DNA of 64,000 bases from the NCBI GenBank assembly GCA_031763025.1, contig JASSKH010000031.1:4920358-4984357 (forward strand), read 5' to 3'. Positions within the stretch are counted from its first letter, which is position 1, and each line of letters begins with the position of its first letter. The position numbers were made by a program, and so were the translations under genes. Source of the stretch: Macrocystis pyrifera (Eukaryota; Sar; Phaeophyceae; Laminariales; Laminariaceae). This document shows positions 1 to 8,933 of this stretch, one piece after another. The notes beneath the pieces were generated by a model that worked only from the letters and a program-made list of their open reading frames with translations, was not told the DNA's origin and searched no databases.

Positions 1-294
1 TGTGAGCAAATTTTCAGAACATATCTTGCAGACTGCGATCCTCGAAAGCTGGTCCGGGTGCCTACCTCTCTGAGAGTAGTCTCACTCGTTCCTAGAAGAG
101 CCGGCTTGGGTTTCCTCGCTATATACCGGGGGGGGGGGGGGGGGGGGGGAAACTGGCTCGAAAGAAATACACAAATTCTGTTTTGGCAACCCCAAAAGCG
201 AAAAAAAAACAGTCTTGCATGAAAAACGGCCTCCTGAAGTTGACCAAGAGTCCCGAAATTATCGCACCACTTCGTGTAATACCATTCCTTTTAC

Positions 295-488
295 CTTGCG
301 GCGGGGGTGTCTTCCTCGAAGAGTCGCTGCAAGAAGCCTCGGTAGGGAGCGATGCCCGTACCGGTTCCCACCATGATCACGTCGGTCTCCGGGGTTTCCT
401 CAGGCAGAAGCATTATTTTCCCGCTGGGGCCGGTGAGGGTCACCTCTTGCCCTGCCCCCGCCGTGCACAAAAAGTTCGAGCACACGCC
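295..488 (-). CDS. petH: FNR exon 7: end of FAD domain and NADP-binding start
   Basis: The exon encodes [19 protein letters not shown] and [21 protein letters not shown]. The GTGTGIAP loop binds the NADP pyrophosphate. Donor AG|GTAA leaves phase 2. The next exon is not visible in positions 1-294, so the C-terminal part is outside the window. Confidence 0.94.
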
Positions 489-3400
489 CTGATGCAACAA
501 AAACAACGCGAGGAAAACAAAACACCCATTTTAGGACTGCACTCTCGATTTAAGGAACAAATTACTTGGAATAAGAGCTCAATATATGCTCATGTGCTTA
601 AAAGGGTCAAGGAGTTCCACCAACTTCGCGTTCTAGGGAGGGGAGGGGGGGGGCGGGGGCGGGGCACCTCATGGTCATGCATGGCCGTAGCATGATAAAA
701 GACCATAGACCCCGGCATCCCTACGATGCCGGGATGGAGCACGTCGGGGAGGGAGGGGGGGGGGGGTATTCATGATCATGTGAGGGGGGGGGGGGGGGGG
801 TGTACCAATGCCATGCAGGCTGTAGGTATTAATACGTAGTCGTATGACCATTGGGGCGTACTCATTAGTTGGTTGGCTTGGTCATTTGACCATCGCGCTT
901 CTCTTTCGAGGAGGAGTACCGTTCTTACCTCTAACAGAGGTATGCACACCTCTAACATTTGAGGGCTCATCAAGTTTTTTCATATATACACCTGAAACTA
1001 TGTTGCTTATTTTGTCCCCAGTCGCTGTTTCGCTTTTCGTTGTCACCGTCTATCTCCTGGGATAGCGATCGTTTTTCTCGCTATTTTCTAGTGTACGAAA
1101 CTTCTCGATGCCACGTTCGTCTGCTTTCCTCGCTCCTCCTCCTCCTCCTCCTCCTCCTCCTCCTCCCCCAACACAATCCCGTTTCTCCTTGCATATTTCA
1201 CATCCGTTGAGGGGGAGGGGGGAAGAAAAAGTTGGCCGCGAAGTCGATTAAAAGCCGTAAGACTACCGATAAAAATTAGTCCCATACAAATTCCAAGTAG
1301 TTTGTGACGAAAAAATGTGGGCGCATCTGGACGTGAACACAAGGGACGTTATACACTGATATTTGTGCGCCAACTGTCCTTGCATTTCCGTCCAGAGCGG
1401 TTTAAAACATCACCGAAAACAAAACAAGCAATACATAAGCTACGAAGAGTGGTGTAACATAGGGCGACACACACCGACACTCGAAAAATTTACTGCATCA
1501 AGCGAGACACACCAAAGCACAGGAAGCTGTTGCACTACTGTACTTCGCAGTCATAAATACATGCCAACATGAAAGGCGCGACAGCAACAACACCAACCAA
1601 GCACGCACGAACACAACCCAATCAACTGAGTAACCACAAACAAATGTCAAGCGCAAAACAGCGCCTCTCTCCCTCCCTCTCAAGTCCGCCTCACAAGCGG
1701 TTCTTAGTAGGATGCAGCTCACCCTTGATGCGACTCGATGGACACCTCACGGCGCTTCGCGCTTGGTGCAAGCAATGTCTGCCTGGTCGGTGAAAACGCG
1801 ACGTGCTCCATCCCGGCCTTGTAGGAATGCGAGGGTCTATAGTCATACGACTGCGACCATGCATGATATGGAGCACACACACCCCCCCTCCCTCCCTCCC
1901 TCCCCCCCTCCCTGTTTACCTGCTTGGCGGGGTCTTCCTTCCCTGTTTCCGGGTCGATCACCGTGGCCCTCCGAACGCAGAGCGATACCGTCTCGCCGTC
2001 CCCGTCGTCCCCATACCTCGTAGACGCTATCGAGTATAGCCTCACCTGACATGGGCGCATCGAATTAAACGGTATGTCATAATATCATATCGTAAGTTAT
2101 CATGTCATATCGTGCGACACAATATATTTTCAGACAGATTAGTATCGTATAATATCGCATCGTTCCGTGGTCGTCGCTCTCCGTACGCAGGGCGACACCG
2201 TCTCACCATCCCCATCGTCCCGATATGTACCTCGCAGCCGCTATAACAGTCGAGTCCAGCCTCACCTGATATCTGTCGTATTGTAGTGCACGGAATCGTG
2301 TCGTGTAGCATAATATCGTATCGCATCGTGTCGTGTCGCAAAATATCATATCATATCGTATCGTATCGTATCGTGTCGTGTCGCATAGTATATCATATCA
2401 TATCGTAGCGTAGCGTATCGTATCGCACTGCTCTGACTCCAACTATTAATATTAATACCTTGGAAAAAAAAGCCGGCACATGAAACATGGTCTACAGCAG
2501 TAGTATATTATACCGAAATACAAGGGGCTATGCGGGCGGTCGTCCAGGAGGAGGAGGAAGCTGAGGCTCGATGCCAAGAAATTGATAGCGTGCGCTTCAC
2601 AATCCATGAGCATCGGAAAAGGCGGCAGAATATGCTGCCGGTTACTTGCGATTAACCGAAAAAAGCGGCGGAATGCTAAAAGGCGGTATAACTAACTCCT
2701 ATCTCAGGGAGTACGCGACGGCCGACAGCGCAGCTCCGTGGAGAAGGTGCCGTCACAGCAGCTGCTGTAGCAGTTCTGCTGTAGCTGTGCATCTCCGCAG
2801 CCAAGCAGTACAGCTCCGCTGCAGCTGCTGCCGCTGTACGATAGCGTACACACTAAAAATGCTGGCGGCCGTCATAAGTGCTGCTGGCTGTAGGTGACGT
2901 GCGATCTCTCCCTCATATATCTCGACATATATTTTTTTATGGATGGTAGTTCTCCACTAAGCCTGGGTGGCATGTGCTATCGGGGCGTTCCATCGATGTC
3001 CCAGATATAGCAGCCACCCGCGCAGGCCCCGACAATGGCAACGCCGGCCGGGTAGCTGACCCTCGCCATGGGTCGGAGGTCGGAGAGGACGTGCCGGAAA
3101 AAACCACGCAAATGCATGCACCCTGTCGAGAGACCACGGGCCGAAACACTGACAGGGCAGGGATTTTCGGAGATTCCTTCGTAGATCTCAACGTCAAGGC
3201 TTCGCGCGGGCGCTACGGCGCTGGGCAGGCGGATCCTCCGACGCCGGGCGGTGTCAGGCGTGGAGGGGACACGCCCCGGCGAAGAAACCGCGCGGAAAGA
3301 CGGTCAGAGTCGGGAGAGATCCGCCGACCAAAAACGGACCGGATCAGGTTGAGGATCATCATAGGTATATTTACATACACCAATTTGGGCGTAAATGTAA

Positions 3401-6400
3401 GGACCTTACACTCTGGGCGTAAATATAAGGACCGGTTGGTATTCATATCAACGTATAAACGTTCCTTATATTTCCGGCCAGAGCGGTACCTGGTACCCTG
3501 GTGTATACAGTACCACTCCGGCTCGCTGGCCGGAAATATAGTCCTCGCTCGGAATCTGATGTCGACATCAAACGGGGCATATATTTCAGGCCAAAAAGCG
3601 GCGCAATCTCAAACGATCAAGCCTCAGAAAGCACAGGCGATACACACTCCCAACGGTGTAAACGCCTCCTGGTACAAAGCGATTTCTCTTGGGATCCGGG
3701 ATTGTCTTCAAAACCTCAAGACAGATCACCGATGCCCACTTCCCGTATCGAAAAAAGCCTGCGCAAGCATGGGAAATTTCTCTCTCTTATTTTTTCCCCC
3801 GCCCAGACCTCCCTACTAAAAAAACTGCCGGAGTCTGGATTGCCTTCAACACCTCAGATAGACCACCAATCTCCGCTTCAACGATCTAGTTCTCTTACAG
3901 TAGAGGGCAGATGAACTGTCCTGATCTGCCTGATCTACAGTAGTACTAATACGGGGGACCATAGTAAATAGGACCAAATATTTCTAGTAAAAATATTTGA
4001 ATATATAGGTTTTTGTGTGTACCGTAGGTCCTATTTGCTATGTTCCACCGTAATAATAGCTCATGCTGCCGCGTGAGGGCCGTAATAATCCGCTCTGCGA
4101 TCTACTGTACAGTAGGTCATATTGTCCTGGGTTGGATCTTCCAGAGTACAGACCCTGCCCAGCAAATCATAACGGCAGGTTTAGGATCTACATGAGATCT
4201 ATCTGTAGATGATCTGTCCGGCGTTTGGAATTATTCTGTTGGGGGCGGGGGGGGTGGTGGGTCACGTCTCTAAACGACGTCCACGCACACTGATGATGAT
4301 CATCATGATTATAATTGATCACAACGATGGTGTTCACTAAAGTAGCCCATTTCCTTGAAATCTCGGCCGTGAGTCACAAAACAGGCTGTGTATGTACACA
4401 GAAAGAGATTCTCGAGGAAAGAAAACAATCAAGTCCACGAAAATAGGCAACAGCAGAACCAGCACCCAAGGGATCTTCACTCACGAGCTGTGGCATACCA
4501 TTCCCGTATCACTTGCAACCAAATAAATACCAGGAACATACTCATGGTATTATACGTACACTCGAAAAAAAGCATATGTCGAGCCAAAACACCCAAACCC
4601 CAAATTATCACCTTGTGAGGCTTGCCGTTCGCGTCTACGCCGGGGGGCGTGACCCCCAGGCTCTGCCCCTCCCAGTACGGCATGTTGCCGCCGTGCCGAA
4701 GCTTCACGTGAAACACCTGCGTTGCAGTAGTCGATGATACATTCGGCTTGAGCATCAATGATTGCTTAGCTGTAGGTGTTTAGATAGCGAATGTATGCAG
4801 TCGACTGCCTGCAGATTTTTTTTTTTTAACCGACGAAAAGTAAATGACCAAACAAGAACCTAGCGAGCTCATTTTTGAGGGGGCACGCTACATACGTAAG
4901 AAATGCGGAGTAAGAAGTCGTGCTCAGTGGCGGGGCGCTACTCTAAATCCTTTGTGTTGTAGCCTGTGCTCAAGGCTGCCTGAGGGTTGCTTACCACTTA
5001 TTCGAGAGAGTGGTTGATACACACTGCTGTGCACAAGACGAATATAACTACAGCATCCTGACCCTAACACTGACCGTAAGCCAATCAGAGCGACTCCAAC
5101 CTGACCCTAAGCCAATCAGACCAAACGTCGAATAAGCCACTTACTCGAGAAAATGGTTGATGCACACCGTGTACGAGACGAATAGAACTAACCCTGACCC
5201 TATAACCCTAAGCCAATCAGAGCAACACTAACCTGACCCTGAGCCAATTAGACCAACACTAACCCAACCCTAACAAGCTAATCAGGGCAACACTTACCTG
5301 ACCCTGAGAAAACAACCATACCAAATATCGCACAGGTGGTAAGCTCTACTGAGGCTTCTCAAGGGCGGTATCACACTACGGCTTCACGACTCGCTCCGAA
5401 TTATTGGTGGTGGGACCCATGCTGTATTCAGACAGCGAAATATACAAACATATAACCTGTCACCACTTTGGGCCACACAGCTTTTTCTTGTTTTTTTCGT
5501 TCTACCTCCCATTGATCATCTTCCGCCCTTCTTTTCTCTCCCCCTCCTAGTGGTAACTCAGACCCGGGGTCACATAGCAGAGGCTCGGCTCTCCTCCCCC
5601 CTCCCCCGACCACGGTTCGTGCCTTCCATTTTTTTGGGGGTCGGGAGAAGACTTCGGACCTTTACTTGCCTCGTCGACTCGCGTCGAATTGCGCTGTGTA
5701 TCCACACGACGCGCTCTCAGCAGCTGATCTCCCCTTTCATGCTTGCGAACAAACTCAAAGTCTCACCACCTTGCCACCGTGGGATTCAAACCCACGAAGG
5801 CAAATCTAGCAGCATTCGAGGGTAACCACTGGACCACCGAGGCGATTGTTGAATATATTCCCCTTTCTGACTCTGAAATTGACATGAAACGGAACCTGCA
5901 TTTCCCGGTCAGACCGGGGGGGGGGGGGGGGGGGGGGGAGCGACCGCGGTTTGACCCTCTTGGTTGACCGCCCCCACATATTTAATCGCCTATTGGCACA
6001 TTCAATAGGGCCGTGACACATTCAACAGGCTATATATAGCCACATACAACAGGCTATTGACATATCAAATAGGTTATTGACACGTCCAATAGGCTATTGA
6101 CACATCCAATAGGCAGCCCAAAAGAGTTAAGAGTGAAGGATACGGGCCGGAAACTCCCGTGGATGCTATTTGCGTACCGTGTACTACACTCAAGAGAATA
6201 ACACACCCTGCGACGAAAATCACGAGCGGAGTTTGTCCGAAGCAAGGGGGACGAAGGCAGCCCTCCCGGGTGGCTATCTCCACCGCACCTGCTCCTCTCG
6301 GGAGTCAGGTCGGGTCAACGTGCCCAAACGCCGGTGGTAACAGCAGCCTGTTCAGATGTTGCATCGTGAGCTATGGGCTAAATTGGCACACGACACGAAA

Positions 6401-8894
6401 TTGAAACGTGGAAGTGTGGTGACCTTTAGCTTTATTTTTACCAATCCGCCGGAGGATAAAAAGCAAAAGAAAAAGCAAAAAAAAAAAAAGCAAAGGTAGA
6501 ACCTATTTTTCTGCGGCTGCCAACTTGCCAATCCGCCGGAGGATAAAAAGAAAAAGAAAAAGAAAAAAGAAAAAGCAAAGGTAGAACCTATTTTTCTGCG
6601 GCTGCCAACTTGAAGTACTCTAAAGTATCTCGCAAAAAACAATCTTGAGAAGTAACGGACGCTCAACCACGGCCCATTGCAGGTGTTGTTCGTAAAATAT
6701 TATACGAAAACAAAAAAAAAAAAATGGGCGGGGTTGACGACGTTGGGTAGTCCCTCAGTTCAGGAACCCGCCATCCAGAAACATTTGCCTTATAAGGCGG
6801 AAATAAGTCCTTCGTACCACACGTCATGGGTCTACAGGGCATGGAAACATCTCTACTGCGACGAATAATCCGAGCCGTTTTTTTCTCCAGAGCAAGGGAA
6901 TGGGGGGCGGGGGGGGCAACTTGTAACCCAACCACAAATGATGGCTACGTCTTTCTATACGTATGTAGACGCATCGCTCGGCGCTTGCGCACTTGCACCG
7001 TCCCGGTGTCGAGAGGGGAAAAAAAAAAAGAAGCTTCGAAATTCGAGCGAGGGCGTGTGTACTACACGTTATCTACTACGGGGGACCATAGTAAATAGGA
7101 CCAAATATTGTCAGTAAAAACAGGTAAATACATAGGTTTTTATGTATACCGTAGGTCCTATTAACTATGGACCCCCGTAATACCCCAAAGGGTAAAGAGG
7201 ATGATACACTGTTTTCTGACCACAGGCAGGATTTTCGGGGAAAAATTAGTTACAGCATATAAACGTAAGAATATCACCAGCATCACGGCATTTCGACGCG
7301 AGTCGACGGGGGAAGAAACAAAAACTGAGCTTTTCTCGCGATAAAACTGAAAAGCAGGCATGCACCGACCATATCGTACGCAGTGGAGAGGGGGGGGGGG
7401 GGGGGGGGGGGGGAGAAAGAGCGCCCGCCCGCTATGTGGCCCCCGGATCTGAGTCACGAAAGGGAGGGACCAGGAGAAGTAGTGAGGCGGAGAAGCTGAT
7501 AGATGGGATGGAGAAAAAAAAAACAACGAACAAACCAGGGTGTGCGCGGCTAAAATAGAGAAGACGACTCTATACCCACTCCTAAAAATTTCATACGTAC
7601 TATACTACTAGTAATAGTCAAAAACAAATCAGTGGCGTGGGGGGATTTTCTGAACGGATTTGCGAAAAAAAAAAGTTGTCCGGTTCTTATTTTTATTTTT
7701 TAGTCTTACTTGGTTTTAGAGAAAAAAAAACTTGTCTGGTGGGTCTCGAAAACGGCTATCAAGAGTGGGGTGGTGTCTTTTTTTTTTCTTCATCTTTTTC
7801 GTGCACCCTTTTGAACAACCCAACTGCTGTAAGGTTCGGGCGTGTCTCGCCGCAATCTTACCTCGCCCGAGGCCCCAGGCTGGACCAGCTTGTGGACGCT
7901 CTCCACGGTGCCTATGTAAGGCTCCTTGGACTTGTACGTGTGCATCGGGAGTTCCGACATGTCCCTGAATGGTTCAGGAAGTTGTGGAGTTGTGGAGGGA
8001 GAGGAGGGGGGGGGGGGGGGGTGGGGGGGGGGGGTCGAGGAGGGGGGGGGGTACTCATGCGTCGATTGCCTTCGTCATTTGAACATTGACCACGCATCCC
8101 TTTTGAGACGGAGGGGGCAGGGATTCGTTAAGAAAGGAGGGGGTGGGAGGGAGGGAGGGAGGGAGGGCGGGAGGTGTGTACTAGGATGCAGCTCGCCTTT
8201 CATGCGAGCCGAGCACCTTGCGGCGCTTCGCGCTTGGAGCAGAAAAAGTCTAGCTGGTCGGAGAAAACCCGGCCTGCTCCGTCCCATCATTGTAGGGATG
8301 CGAGGGTGTACGGTCTTACGACTACGGCCATGCACGACATTACTACACCCCATGCACGACATGTGGGGAAATATATAATGAGCGCCCAAATATTGGAGGT
8401 GTCTCCTTTGAAGCAGGAACGGTACTCCGTCTCGAAAGGAATGCGTGGTCAACGGTAAAGTGAGTACCTGGTAAGGCAAGCAACAAATGAGTACACTCCC
8501 CCTTCCTCCCTCCCCGCCGCCTCGCCTCCCCCTAACCCCTCACCAGTAGGGGTCCCGTTCGAGCGACCGCGTTACCGCTCCGCCGATGAATGTTTCGGAC
8601 GGAGTTCCAGCCCCAACAAGCGGCTTGTGCGGCTGTGTTTTGGGGGCATCCTTGACGGGAGAGGAAGCAGCAGCGGCTACCGCCGCTGATGGTGCTGCTG
8701 GTGCTGCTGGTGCTGCTGGTGCTGTTGCTGGACTTCCAGCCGAAGAAGGGGCTGCAGCTGCACGCGCCGCTTGGACCTGGTCCATCACCTCGCGGAGCTT
8801 GGAAACCTGGTAGGGATTCGTTGGGGTCGATTCGGAGGTTGTAAGGGGGGAGGGGAGGGGGGGGGGGTATAGGGGCTAGGGGGGGGGGGGGGGT

Positions 8895-8933
<39 letters not shown>

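Larger units (their letters stand above)
489..1919 (-). other. FNR intron 6
   Basis: The intron holds a partial GAGTAC-module 1 (668-745), a module 2 (844-975), a CTC/GAG repeat (1129-1165) and a full module 1 with C-rich tail (1708-1910). Nothing coding is evident. Confidence 0.7.
2046..4611 (-). other. FNR intron 5
   Basis: The intron holds the TATCGTATCG minisatellite (2070-2430), the exon 6 duplicate, CTG-rich sequence (2750-2900), a hairpin element (3405-3490) and a MITE (3947-4054). The 281-codon open frame at 2974-3819 runs through the hairpin element and shows no recognisable domain. Confidence 0.65.
4717..7861 (-). other. FNR intron 4
   Basis: The intron holds CCCTAA/CCAATCAG repeats (5040-5320), a tRNA-like sequence (5771-5843), a G run (5918-5939), AATAGGCTATTGACAC tandem repeats (5990-6115), a retroposon-like element (6255-6613), a MITE (7075-7182) and a G run (7390-7413). 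Confidence 0.65.
7965..8543 (-). other. FNR intron 3, made almost entirely of repeat modules
   Basis: This 579 nt intron holds a partial module 2 with its G/C homopolymer (7997-8115), a module 1 (8178-8345) and a second module 2 in the opposite orientation (8375-8500). Little unique sequence remains. Confidence 0.7.

Noticed and set aside
1-294. Next FNR exon on the minus strand
   Set aside because: No stretch resembling the expected NADP-domain continuation was found. The G run at 128-149 and flanking sequence look intronic.
2974-3819. 281-codon open frame, plus strand
   Set aside because: It lies inside FNR intron 5, runs through a hairpin element and has no recognisable domain.
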